From Firm-08 sp045546995 (GTDB lineage: Bacteria > Bacillota > Clostridia > Oscillospirales > QAKW01), in contig JAZQDW010000077.1 in NCBI GenBank assembly GCA_045546995.1, forward strand, positions 1 through 59,052: a DNA stretch of 59,052 nucleotides. Reading direction: 5' to 3'. The position numbers were made by a program, and so were the translations under genes. Position 1 is the stretch's first letter. Every line of letters starts with the position of its first letter. Positions 51,187 to 59,052 of this stretch are shown here, piece after piece. The notes below the pieces were generated by a model, which saw only the letters and a program-made list of their open reading frames with translations, was not told the DNA's origin and did no database searches.

Positions 51187-51647
51187 CAGCTATTCCCCTC
51201 TTTGAGCAATTTAGACACCTCTTCAAACAAAGAGTTAATATCTTTGAATTGGCGATGAACCGAAGCATACCGAACGTAAGCAACGTCATCCAACTTTTTC
51301 AGCCGTTCCATCACCAAATCACCGATATAGGTGGTCGTGATTTCTTTTTCAAGACTGTTGCACAACGTATTTTCGATATCCGTAACAATGGCTTCCAGCA
51401 TTTCAAGACTTACCGGTCTTTTTTCGCACGCCTTCATCAGTCCGCGCATAATCTTTTCTTTTGAAAAAGGTTCACGAGTCTCGTCTTTCTTGATGACAAT
51501 CAACGGAATGGTCTCGATTGCCTCAAAGGTTGTAAATCGTTTACCGCATTTAATGCATTCACGGCGACGACGAATACGGTTGCCGTCATCCGCAGGACGC
51601 GAATCAATTACCTTGCTTTCATCAAAAGCGCAAAAGGGACATTTCAT
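51186..51647 (-). CDS. nrdR: transcriptional repressor NrdR
   Basis: 153 residues. The N-terminal zinc ribbon is MKCPFC...ECIKCGKRF, followed by RRRECIKCGKRFTTFE and an ATP-cone (about 48-140, VIKKDETREPFSKEKIMRGL). It senses dATP/ATP and represses ribonucleotide reductase genes. GAGG lies 8 nt before the ATG at 51647. Confidence 0.97.
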   Translation of the reverse strand: MKCPFCAFDESKVIDSRPADDGNRIRRRRECIKCGKRFTTFEAIETIPLIVIKKDETREPFSKEKIMRGLMKACEKRPVSLEMLEAIVTDIENTLCNSLEKEITTTYIGDLVMERLKKLDDVAYVRYASVHRQFKDINSLFEEVSKLLKEGNS

Positions 51648-51668
51648 ATCTATCACCTCATCATAAAA

Positions 51669-53090
51669 TTATACACTGATTTCTTCACTGACCTCTTCCA
51701 AATCCTGCAACAGCGGACGGATCTCCTCCGTCAGGAAGCGATCGACCTGTTCCACACAACAGCCGATATAGTTGGACGGAACCAGCACCTCGTCAATTTC
51801 AGCTCGAGTCAAACCGAATGAGGCATCGGCGCAGATTCGATCCAGAAGATCGTTTTCTTTGCCGTATTCCTTAACTTGTTTGGCAGCCTCTACAGAATAC
51901 TCACGAATTTTTTCATGCAGTTCCTGGCGATTTCCGCCTTTTTTAACAGCGGCCATCATGATATTTTCACTGGCCATAAACGGAATTTCACGCATGATTC
52001 TCTGTTCAATCACTTTAGGATACACCACCAGACCATTGGTGACGTTGATCAGCAGATCCAGCATGCCATCCGTTGCCAAAAACGCCTCAGACATCGCAAT
52101 ACGTTTATTGGCTGAGTCATCCAACGTTCTCTCAAAAAATTGAACGGATGAGGTTAACGCAGGATTGAGTGCGTCCACCATAATATATCTGGCCAAAGCA
52201 CAAATACGCTCACTGCGCATAGGATTTCGTTTATAGGGCATTGCAGAAGAACCGATTTGCTTTTTTCCAAAAGGTTCTTCCATCTCTTTATAGCTCGACA
52301 GCACACGCAGGTCGCCTGCAAATTTATAGGCGCTTTGTGCAATTGCAGACATGGCAGAGGCAATTCCTGCATCAATTTTTCTGGAGTAAGTTTGCCCGGA
52401 AACCGGAACCACACCGTCAAAATCAAAGTCCGCCGCAATCATCTCTTCCATCCGACGAATTTTATCCATATCTCCGTCAAACAATTCTAAAAAACTTGCT
52501 TGCGTGCCGGTGGTTCCTTTACTGCCCAACAACTTCATGCTCGAAATGCGAAAATCCAATTCCTGCAGATCCATCAAAAACTCATTCAGCCACAACGTCG
52601 CACGCTTACCTACAGTAGTAAGCTGAGCCGGTTGAAGATGCGTATATCCTAAGCAGGGCAACGCCTTGTACTCATCGGCGAAATCAGCCAAATGACTGAT
52701 TACCGTCAGCAGTTTTTTGCGCAACAGACGCATTCCTTCCCGCATAATGATCAAATCGGTATTATCGCCAACGTAGCAAGAAGTAGCGCCCAAATGAATG
52801 ATAGGTTCGGCCAGCGGGGCTTGTAAACCGTATGCATAAACATGACTCATAACATCATGCCGCGTTTCCTTCTCACGTTGACGGGCAACGTCATAATTGA
52901 TATCATCCTGGTATTTTTCCAGTTCCGCCACCTGCTCAGCCGTAACCGGTAATCCCAGTTCATGTTCAGCCTTTGCCAGAGAAACCCACAATTTCCGCCA
53001 TGTTTTAAACTTTTTTTCCGGCGAAAAAATGTATTGCATCTCTTTGCTGGCATAGCGAGAACTAAACGGGCTTTCATAGCGATCGAACAT
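51669..53090 (-). CDS. purB: adenylosuccinate lyase
   Basis: 473 residues. The fumarase/aspartase superfamily signature is SSAMPYKRNPMRSE near residue 290, and GYTHLQPAQLTT lies near residue 150. It acts twice in purine synthesis, releasing fumarate from SAICAR and adenylosuccinate. GGAGG is 9 nt before the ATG at 53090, inside the end of the aminotransferase gene. Confidence 0.97.
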   Translation of the reverse strand: MFDRYESPFSSRYASKEMQYIFSPEKKFKTWRKLWVSLAKAEHELGLPVTAEQVAELEKYQDDINYDVARQREKETRHDVMSHVYAYGLQAPLAEPIIHLGATSCYVGDNTDLIIMREGMRLLRKKLLTVISHLADFADEYKALPCLGYTHLQPAQLTTVGKRATLWLNEFLMDLQELDFRISSMKLLGSKGTTGTQASFLELFDGDMDKIRRMEEMIAADFDFDGVVPVSGQTYSRKIDAGIASAMSAIAQSAYKFAGDLRVLSSYKEMEEPFGKKQIGSSAMPYKRNPMRSERICALARYIMVDALNPALTSSVQFFERTLDDSANKRIAMSEAFLATDGMLDLLINVTNGLVVYPKVIEQRIMREIPFMASENIMMAAVKKGGNRQELHEKIREYSVEAAKQVKEYGKENDLLDRICADASFGLTRAEIDEVLVPSNYIGCCVEQVDRFLTEEIRPLLQDLEEVSEEISV

Positions 53091-53091
53091 T

Positions 53092-54378
53092 TTACATATC
53101 CTCCAAAATCTTCTCAACAGCCGCCAGTTTCACACACACACAGAAAACCTGCATGGCCGTTTGCAATTCCTCCAACGGTGGATAACTGGGCGCTAAACGA
53201 ATATTGCTATCCTTGGGATCTACACCGCCGGGATAGGTCGCGCCTGCCGTAGTCAACACGACGCCGGCATCCTTGCACAGTTCATAAACACGTTTTGCGC
53301 AACCATCCATCGTGTCAAATCCGATAAAATAACCGCCCTTGGGGCGTGTCCATCTGCCAACACCGGTTTCGCCGAGTTCTTCTTCCAGAATCGTCAAAAC
53401 AGCCTCAAATTTAGGACGAAGGATATCCGCCAATTTCTTCATATGACACAATACACCTTCGGCGTTTTTATACGTTTTAACGTGGCGCAACTGATTCAGC
53501 TTATCCGGACCGATGGTTTGAATGGAAATCTGTTGTTTCATAAACTCAAGGTTGCGGGGGCTGGCAGCCATCACCGCAACGCCGCTTCCGGGAAAAGAAA
53601 CCTTGGAGGTCGAGCTAAAGGAAATTACGATATCCGGATTACTGGCCTCACTGCAAGCATCAAAAATATTAAGCAGCTCGTCTTTTTCATCATACAAATC
53701 ATGAATCGCATAAGCGTTATCCCAAATAATACGAAAGTCGGGCGCCGCCGGCTTGAGTGCCGCGAAACGTCGAACTGTCTCGTCCGAATAGGTAATACCC
53801 TGCGGATTGGAATATTTAGGTACGCACCAGATGCCTTTGACCGCCTTATCGTTTTCAACGTAATACTCGACAGCGTCCATATCGGGGCCATCCGGAGTCA
53901 TATCAATTGTAATCATTTCCATGCCAAACAGCTGAGAGATGGCAAAGTGTCGGTCATAGCCGGGAGACGGACACAAAAATTTAACCTTTTCCTCTTTGCA
54001 CCAAGGACGAGGGCTGTTAAAGAAACCGAAATTGTATGCACGGGAGATCGTGTCATACATCATCGTCAGACTTGAATTTCCACCAAGCACCAACTGCTCG
54101 GGCGAAACACCAAGCAAATCACCAAACAGCACCTTTGCTTCTCCAATACCATCCCACAAACCATAGTTGCGGCAATCAAGACCGCTTTTAGCAAAGCAAT
54201 CCGACGTACAACTCAGTGCCTTCAAAATATCTTCACTAAGATTCAGCTGATCAGCGCACGGCTTACCCCTGGACATATCCAAGGCCAAATTTTTAGCGCA
54301 GCACGCTTCATACTGTCCCAAAAGATCAACCTTCAAAATCTCGAGTTCCTCTCGACTCAATTCTACATACGGACGCAT
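53092..54378 (-). CDS. PLP-dependent class I/II aminotransferase (aspartate aminotransferase-like)
   Basis: 428 residues. The PLP-binding lysine is in SFSSTSKVSFPGSG (near residue 240), with WDNAYAIHDLY before it and RWTRPKGGYFIGF near the substrate end. It seems to belong to the actinobacterial/clostridial group related to alanine-glyoxylate or aspartate aminotransferases. Aspartate made or used here could feed the purB step, since the genes are adjacent, but this is inference. AAGGAG lies 8 nt before the ATG at 54378. It is the first gene of its operon. Confidence 0.88.
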   Translation of the reverse strand: MRPYVELSREELEILKVDLLGQYEACCAKNLALDMSRGKPCADQLNLSEDILKALSCTSDCFAKSGLDCRNYGLWDGIGEAKVLFGDLLGVSPEQLVLGGNSSLTMMYDTISRAYNFGFFNSPRPWCKEEKVKFLCPSPGYDRHFAISQLFGMEMITIDMTPDGPDMDAVEYYVENDKAVKGIWCVPKYSNPQGITYSDETVRRFAALKPAAPDFRIIWDNAYAIHDLYDEKDELLNIFDACSEASNPDIVISFSSTSKVSFPGSGVAVMAASPRNLEFMKQQISIQTIGPDKLNQLRHVKTYKNAEGVLCHMKKLADILRPKFEAVLTILEEELGETGVGRWTRPKGGYFIGFDTMDGCAKRVYELCKDAGVVLTTAGATYPGGVDPKDSNIRLAPSYPPLEELQTAMQVFCVCVKLAAVEKILEDM

Positions 54379-54426
54379 CTTGACAACTCCTTTTAAGCGT
54401 TCATTTTTCAACATACCATAAATTTT

Positions 54427-54455
54427 ATTATAATTCATTTATATGGAAAATGCAA
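54427..54455 (-). promoter_or_regulatory. promoter of the aminotransferase-purB-nrdR operon
   Basis: Minus strand TTGCAT, 17 nt, TATAAT, 49 bases before the ATG and just past the rseC stop. No terminator separates it from rseC. Confidence 0.78.
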
Positions 54456-54458
54456 GTA

Positions 54459-54863
54459 TTACTCATCGACTTTACGATTCACTCTGCAACGACTGGCCCG
54501 TAAATACTTTTGACTTTTGTTCAGGCGGTAAATCAAGTACAAGCAAAAAAGCAGTACAGCTACCGCAGACAGGACACCGCCGACCGTCCCCAACAACGAA
54601 GAAAAAATCACGTACGATAGCAACGGTAACAAAATCGGCAATATAAACACACACAATAACCCAAGTAAAACGGGCCGATCTTCCGAACAGATCTCCACAC
54701 GATCACCGGGCAAAACCGAAATGGAGCAATCTGCCTCTACCTCTATGCTTGACGCGCCGCACATCCCGCACATACTGCAATGATCACCACAGGCGCCTTT
54801 GCGCACCACACTGATCACCGCCGTCTGTTTTCTGATTTCCTTTACGATTCCGACTTGTGTCAA
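54459..54863 (-). CDS. SoxR-reducing system protein RseC family
   Basis: 134 residues. The cysteine-rich N-terminal part has GDHCSMCGMCG (about 27-37), then a beta domain and two membrane helices (about 65-110). This is the RseC layout. RseC works with Rnf-type complexes in Proteobacteria; in Clostridia its partner is unknown. It starts at TTG (54863), with GGAGGGG 5 nt upstream. It follows ybbR across a hairpin. Confidence 0.88.
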   Translation of the reverse strand: MTQVGIVKEIRKQTAVISVVRKGACGDHCSMCGMCGASSIEVEADCSISVLPGDRVEICSEDRPVLLGLLCVFILPILLPLLSYVIFSSLLGTVGGVLSAVAVLLFCLYLIYRLNKSQKYLRASRCRVNRKVDE

Positions 54864-54881
54864 AATATCCCCTCCATAGGG

Positions 54882-54911
54882 AAAGACCCTCCCCGAAGGG
54901 AGGATCTTTTA
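54882..54911. terminator. hairpin between ybbR and rseC
   Basis: AAAGACCCTCCC and GGGAGGATCTTT form a 12-bp stem with one wobble and a tetraloop (TTCG on the minus strand). The minus-strand tail is poor in T, so it may slow rather than stop transcription from ybbR into rseC. Confidence 0.5.
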
Positions 54912-54916
54912 AAATT

Positions 54917-56155
54917 TTATGATACGGTAACAGTAACCTCATACTTGCCGACGACACCCACTTTATAGGATTCCGGGAAAACACAGTATACTGTCATTCG
55001 ATTCGATCCTTTTGTCATCTTTTGATTTTTAAAATCAATCTTCGGTGAAATGTCGGTTTCCTGTAATTTACCCAAATCGGCCGCATCACCTCTGACGGTA
55101 ATATTCAGTTTTCCTTCCGGGATCGAAACGTCCATTCCATCCGGCAGATTTTCCAAACCAATCTTTTTGGTAGATATCTCAAACTGTTTGGTCACCGTGC
55201 CGTCCAAGCCAAAGGATACTTTGGCGTTTTCCACCGCATCGGCGCTCTTAACTCCGTTAGGCATAATCAACGGAATATCTTTTGATACGGTTTTTTCAAT
55301 CTCTGAAACGTCCACCGTACCAAGCGAAATATAATTGATTGATTCCAGCACTTCGGTACTACCGGCAATTTTGATCGTTTCCGGTTCGATTTTCACTTGC
55401 AGATATGCCGTATCATTACCGCCGGAACCATTTACCAATTCCACCTGCAAAGGTACGGTTTTTTCTTTAAACACGGAAATGTTGACCTTCACTGCATCGG
55501 CTGTCAGGAACGTATCATCCAACTTCTCCCCGTTTTTATCCAGATACAGCAAAGTTGCATCAAAAATACCGGATTCGGTAAACTGCTCCTGAGAAACGAC
55601 CGCCTGCACCGAAGCAATTTTTTCAACAACACTTTCGGGGCCGGTCAATGTGATGATCGTAGGTGTTGCGATCTTTTCCAACACGTATCCTTCAGCAACC
55701 TCGCCCTTGGTGATAACGTCCACGGTAAATTGCGTATTGATCGCCTTTTCAAAACGAAGTTTCAGCGATTTAACCGACTGACTGACTGACTTGACAGACT
55801 GACCGTCAATGGCAATATTGACCGGCAAATCGTACTCGCCGGGTTTGGTTACGGAAGCAACGCTGACAAATGCCGTCACCTTATCTTTTCCAATTGCGGC
55901 AATCTTTTCGCGTTTTCCCTCAATCTTAACGTCAACGTTTGTCTTGGGTACCGTTACAAGCATCAACCCTTGTTCCTGCAATACGGATTGTTCAAAATCA
56001 ACCGTAATCGGGATACCCTCTATCGTATCCGTCGTTTCAGGATTATAATAGGCAACCACAATTACCCACACCACAAAAGCAAGTGCAAAAGACAACAGTT
56101 TTAACCAAAAATTGTGTTTGATCATACCGGGAATAGATTTCAGAAATTTAAGCAT
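54917..56155 (-). CDS. ybbR: YbbR-like protein (CdaR, regulator of the diadenylate cyclase)
   Basis: 412 residues. There is one N-terminal membrane anchor (FWLKLLSFALAFVVWVIVV), then about four YbbR beta repeats outside the membrane. CdaR controls CdaA activity in Firmicutes. AAAGGGG is 7 nt before the ATG at 56155, overlapping cdaA by 8 nt. glmM, the usual third gene, is absent here; rseC follows instead. Confidence 0.92.
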   Translation of the reverse strand: MLKFLKSIPGMIKHNFWLKLLSFALAFVVWVIVVAYYNPETTDTIEGIPITVDFEQSVLQEQGLMLVTVPKTNVDVKIEGKREKIAAIGKDKVTAFVSVASVTKPGEYDLPVNIAIDGQSVKSVSQSVKSLKLRFEKAINTQFTVDVITKGEVAEGYVLEKIATPTIITLTGPESVVEKIASVQAVVSQEQFTESGIFDATLLYLDKNGEKLDDTFLTADAVKVNISVFKEKTVPLQVELVNGSGGNDTAYLQVKIEPETIKIAGSTEVLESINYISLGTVDVSEIEKTVSKDIPLIMPNGVKSADAVENAKVSFGLDGTVTKQFEISTKKIGLENLPDGMDVSIPEGKLNITVRGDAADLGKLQETDISPKIDFKNQKMTKGSNRMTVYCVFPESYKVGVVGKYEVTVTVS

Positions 56156-56972
56156 CCTTATTCCCCTTTCCATGACTGCCTACAGGTTGGTCAACCAACT
56201 CATTTTTAAGCGTTTCCTTCAATTGTTCCAAAGTAACACCTATCGTAATTTCACCGTTCTTAGTAACAGAGATCCGACCGGTCTCCTCACTGATTACAAC
56301 TGTCAAAGCGTCAGAGACCTCACTGATGCCAACCGCCGCACGGTGGCGCGTACCCAAAGAGGAACTGAGTTCCATACGCTGTGTCAACGGCAGCAGACAA
56401 CCGGCCGCTGCAATGCGGGTATCGCGAATCACGACGGCACCATCGTGCAAGGGGGTATTCGGAAAAAAGATCGTACCCAGCATCTGGGTAGAAACCTCAC
56501 TATCAACCGTTATACCCGTGTCAATAATATCACCCAATTTGGTGGTTTTTTCCAACACCATCAAACCGCCGATTTTACGGCTTGAAAGTTCTTTACAACA
56601 CTCCACCACGCTGTCAATCAGCTGTACTTTCTTATTAGACGCCTCGTCATGATGCATATTAAAAATACTGATCTTTCGCAGGTTTGTTCTGCCCATTTTT
56701 TCCAGAACCGTACGCAGTTCAGGCTGAAAAACCACAATAATTGCAAGAAAGCCGTATTGCAACAAATTGTTGATGATATATCCCAGCGCACTTAAGTTGA
56801 GCATATTGGCAACTTGCATAATCACAAACACCAACACAATGCCCTTCAGCAGTTGACCTGCACGCGCATCAAAAATAATCCTCATACAATAGTACAGAAC
56901 GACCGCCACCAAAACAATGTCGATCAGGTCTGTCGGAAACTTCATCGACCGAATAACATCCCACAATGTCAT
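56148..56972 (-). CDS. cdaA: diadenylate cyclase CdaA (c-di-AMP synthase)
   Basis: About 274 residues. Three N-terminal helices (IDIVLVAVVLYYCMRIIF onward) precede a DAC catalytic domain with PLHDGAVVIRD and LGTRHRAAVG, the two nucleotide-binding motifs. It makes c-di-AMP from two ATP for osmotic and wall homeostasis. The start is uncertain: the ATG at 56972 has no clear ribosome-binding site, and GTG, TTG or CTG codons up to about 30 nt upstream lie near AAGGAA and GAGG. The membrane region is complete either way. Confidence 0.95.
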   Translation of the reverse strand: MTLWDVIRSMKFPTDLIDIVLVAVVLYYCMRIIFDARAGQLLKGIVLVFVIMQVANMLNLSALGYIINNLLQYGFLAIIVVFQPELRTVLEKMGRTNLRKISIFNMHHDEASNKKVQLIDSVVECCKELSSRKIGGLMVLEKTTKLGDIIDTGITVDSEVSTQMLGTIFFPNTPLHDGAVVIRDTRIAAAGCLLPLTQRMELSSSLGTRHRAAVGISEVSDALTVVISEETGRISVTKNGEITIGVTLEQLKETLKNELVDQPVGSHGKGNKDA

Positions 56973-57084
56973 CAATTCATCTTTGATCAGTTGCAACCTC
57001 TTCACTTCCTTGCCACTAAAAATATTATTACATTCTAATTCTAACACAAAATATAGAAGAAATAAATATTTTTTTGCGCTTTTT

Positions 57085-58212
57085 TTAAAAAAATTTAAGG
57101 TATTTCAAAAAATCATCTATTTCTTTCTTCGTATTTGCATAGCCAAGGCTGATTCGCACCATTCCCCTGTCACTTGTACCCATTTTCTTATGAAACAGCG
57201 GGGCGCAATGCAGCCCGGCACGCACTGCTACGCCACGTGACGCCAAATAGGTCGCAACCTCTTCGGAATTTGCCTGCTTGTAATTAAATGCAACCACGCC
57301 GGGCGAATCAGTTTTTGTATAATCAACGTAAATTTGAACGTCAGGAATTTGCCGAAGTCCTCGGTATAAATATTGCGCCAAACTCTTCTTATGATTGAAA
57401 ATTTTTTCAATTCCAACCGTATTCAAAAATCCGATCCCTTCACGGAGCGAAAGAATGGACGGTATCGGTAACGTGCCGGCCTCCAAGCGTTCCGGCAAAT
57501 AGAGCGGTTGTGTTTTTATAGTGCTTTCTCCTCCGGTGCCACCAAAAACCAAGGGATGTAACTCATTGTGACGACACAGCAAAAAGCCTCCGCCCTGCAG
57601 ACCAAGCATTCCTTTGTGAAAGGGAGCGCAATAATAATCGATATCGCTTTTCATTAGATTTGTCGGTATGCTTCCGGCACCCTGCGAGCCATCTACAACC
57701 AGCCGTGCGCCGCCTTTGATTTCGGAAATTGAATCGATCGGCAACATTTTTCCGCACACGTTAGAGCATTGCGAAACAACAATTGCCCTCGTGTTTTTCT
57801 TCATCGAAGCAGCAATATTATCCACCGTCCGTTTGTCATTGTAAAGATCCACATCCACAATGCTCAACTGTACGCCTTTCTTTTCCAGCTCGTACAGTGG
57901 ACGTAAAACACTGTTGTGTTCCATCACGGTGGTGATCACATGATCGCCGGCTGCAAGCAATCCCTGCAATACCATATTGAGCGCATAGGTTGCATTCAGC
58001 GTAAACACCACGTTCTCTGCATTATTAAGCCCAAAAAAGTCCGCAACCGTCCGACGAGTATCATACACAACCTCAGCCGCCTGCATTGCCAAAAAATGAG
58101 AACTGCGCCCGGAATTGGCGCCGTTTGACAAAACATACGAAAACGTTCGATCGTACACACCTCTCGGCTTCGGATAAGACGATGCACCATTATCAAAATA
58201 TATTTGTTTCAT
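57085..58212 (-). CDS. class V aminotransferase, cysteine desulfurase-like
   Basis: 375 residues. It starts MKQIYFDNGASSYPKP. The PLP lysine is in APFHKGMLGLQGGG (near residue 195), ahead of GTGGEST and RLEAGTLP, and the C-terminal RAGLHCAPLFHKKMG contains the cysteine seen in desulfurase-like enzymes. It probably releases sulfur from cysteine or selenium from selenocysteine. It overlaps the DUF3343 gene by 4 nt, which hints at a donor-carrier pair. The exact substrate is not provable. Confidence 0.88.
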   Translation of the reverse strand: MKQIYFDNGASSYPKPRGVYDRTFSYVLSNGANSGRSSHFLAMQAAEVVYDTRRTVADFFGLNNAENVVFTLNATYALNMVLQGLLAAGDHVITTVMEHNSVLRPLYELEKKGVQLSIVDVDLYNDKRTVDNIAASMKKNTRAIVVSQCSNVCGKMLPIDSISEIKGGARLVVDGSQGAGSIPTNLMKSDIDYYCAPFHKGMLGLQGGGFLLCRHNELHPLVFGGTGGESTIKTQPLYLPERLEAGTLPIPSILSLREGIGFLNTVGIEKIFNHKKSLAQYLYRGLRQIPDVQIYVDYTKTDSPGVVAFNYKQANSEEVATYLASRGVAVRAGLHCAPLFHKKMGTSDRGMVRISLGYANTKKEIDDFLKYLKFF

Positions 58213-58430
58213 CCAAGCTCATCCCGTTTACTTTTTTCAGGCAACGGAAAGCCCGCTTGTTCCAGTATGCCATACACTGCATCGCGGTATCGATCCTGAA
58301 AAGCAATTGCGTATATACATCCGCCGGATGCCGAATGCAAATCCTTTGCAACCGTTGTATCAATCCCATAAGATAGTAACAAATCTTTTGCCTTCATAGC
58401 GTAGGTGATAGAGCCAAGTCTGATTTTCAT
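58209..58430 (-). CDS. DUF3343 protein, putative Se/S carrier
   Basis: 73 residues. It begins MKIRLGSITYAMKAKDLL and holds one cysteine in SASGGCIYAIAF near residue 38, the position proposed to carry S or Se in DUF3343. AGGAGG lies 7 nt before the ATG. It is first in a two-gene unit with the class V aminotransferase, so sulfur or selenium transfer from that enzyme is the natural guess. No selD or selA is in the window. Confidence 0.83.
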   Translation of the reverse strand: MKIRLGSITYAMKAKDLLLSYGIDTTVAKDLHSASGGCIYAIAFQDRYRDAVYGILEQAGFPLPEKSKRDELG

Positions 58431-58494
58431 TACATTTCCTCCTTGTTTTAAACTTCAATCCATTGTATTCCGTCATAAACAAAAAGTTACATCC

Positions 58495-58522
58495 TTGCAT
58501 ATTTTCGGATTTGCGTTATAAT
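58495..58522 (+). promoter_or_regulatory. promoter of the flavin reductase-like gene
   Basis: TTGCAT, 16 nt, TATAAT, 23 bases before the ATG. It is divergent from the DUF3343 gene. Confidence 0.75.
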
Positions 58523-58545
58523 ATTAATTGAAAGGAGAGTTTTCT

Positions 58546-59046
58546 ATGAAAATTATAGAACCGAGTCAATGGAATGATAACATTTTCAATCGGATCGGCA
58601 CCGACTGGATGCTGATCACTGCCGGAACAAAAGAAAATTGCAACACCATGACCGCAAGTTACGGCGGATTTGGAATTTTGTTTTCAAAGCAGGTGGCGCA
58701 CATTTACATTCGCCCTCATCGTCACACGTATTTGTATACCGAAAAAGCAGATCATTTTAGCCTATCCTTCTTCAATGGTGAAACCTATCGCAAACAGCTA
58801 CAGTATTGCGGCAAAGTAAGTGGCCGTGACGAAGACAAATTTGCGCATTGCGGATTTACCGTCAGTGAAATCGACGGTGTTCCCTGCATCGATCAGGCAG
58901 ACGTCACCGTGATATGCAAAAAAATCTATGCCGTAGACATTGACAACGGCGTATTTTACGACGGTGATATTCAAAAGAAATGTTATCCCGAGGGTGACAC
59001 ACACAGAATGTACGTAGGCGAAATATTAAAGATTCTCGAAAAATAA
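58546..59046 (+). CDS. flavin reductase family protein (FMN-binding split barrel)
   Basis: 166 residues. The N-terminal half has DWMLITAGTKENCNTMTAS and an FMN-binding-like region, with IYIRPHRHTYLYTEKADHFS following. Such proteins reduce flavins or act as flavin-bound oxidoreductases. AAAGGAG is 8 nt before the ATG at 58546. The stop is 6 bases from the window end, so the downstream context is unknown. Confidence 0.87.
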   Translation: MKIIEPSQWNDNIFNRIGTDWMLITAGTKENCNTMTASYGGFGILFSKQVAHIYIRPHRHTYLYTEKADHFSLSFFNGETYRKQLQYCGKVSGRDEDKFAHCGFTVSEIDGVPCIDQADVTVICKKIYAVDIDNGVFYDGDIQKKCYPEGDTHRMYVGEILKILEK

Positions 59047-59052
59047 AAAATG

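Noticed and set aside
58209..58430. Selenocysteine (in-frame TGA) in the DUF3343/class V aminotransferase pair
   Set aside because: Both genes have a normal cysteine and end at stops with the expected family length; no SECIS-like hairpin stands out.

Overview
This window looks like ordinary chromosome from a spore-forming, Gram-positive member of the Clostridia (Bacillota), plausibly the Oscillospirales/Ruminococcaceae. The evidence is the set of Firmicutes-type genes: yqfC/yqfD/ylbJ (sporulation), yqzL-recO-era, phoH-ybeY, mutS2, hprK, rsfS, a CIRCE-controlled groESL, cdaA-ybbR, and an L27 carrying the N-terminal extension removed by Prp, with Prp encoded next to it. GC content is moderate by eye. 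A choloylglycine-hydrolase-family enzyme hints at a gut habitat. Genus assignment is inference. No phage, CRISPR array, insertion sequence or integrase is visible.

Layout. 1-2380 (minus): ECF sigma factor, membrane protein, ABC ATPase and ABC permease, each overlapping the next; the permease runs off the left edge. 2606-6399 (minus): trpS, tagO/wecA-like, thrH-like and a GMP synthetase lacking its glutaminase domain. trpS and gltX are divergent, with overlapping -35 boxes. 6551-12737 (plus): gltX, a preQ1-like riboswitch with queT, galU, a sugar-acid dehydratase, an Nfo-like TIM barrel, and efp with a Cys-rich partner. 12779-21630 (minus): Ntn hydrolase, metallo-hydrolase, mutS2, recO, yqzL, era, ybeY, phoH, yqfD, yqfC. 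21695-22823 (plus): ylbJ and a small Cys-rich protein. 22923-33254 (minus): rpsU, then a 10-kb run smc-ftsY-rph-rdgB-yhbY-nadD/yqeK-rsfS-leuS. 33399-39824 (minus): an S-layer-anchored GH26-like protein, groEL/groES, an rRNA methyltransferase and hprK.

39952-40456 is the most unusual stretch. A tRNA-Arg gene with a strong terminator is followed by a 180-bp array of short hairpins joined by a constant 10-nt spacer. The array inverts orientation half-way, and a promoter and possible structured RNA lie at its right edge. 40457-46374 holds a DUF4091 protein with a sugar isomerase-like partner, tRNA-Ala, an FkbM methyltransferase/tandem GtrA pair, a small membrane protein and a DUF4363/DUF421 pair. 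46456-50531 (minus) is rplU-prp-rpmA, then obgE, a NusG-II protein, a Gx-type transporter and an SPFH protein. 50665-54378 (minus) is an aminotransferase, purB, nrdR and an unknown gene. 54459-58430 (minus) is cdaA-ybbR-rseC and a class V aminotransferase/DUF3343 pair. A flavin reductase-like gene closes the window on the plus strand.

Most genes serve translation, ribosome maturation, RNA processing, chromosome segregation, cell envelope and nucleotide supply. Short gaps or overlaps between neighbours suggest a few long operons. Start codons were chosen by Shine-Dalgarno position, so several differ from the longest open frame; TTG and GTG starts are fairly frequent.
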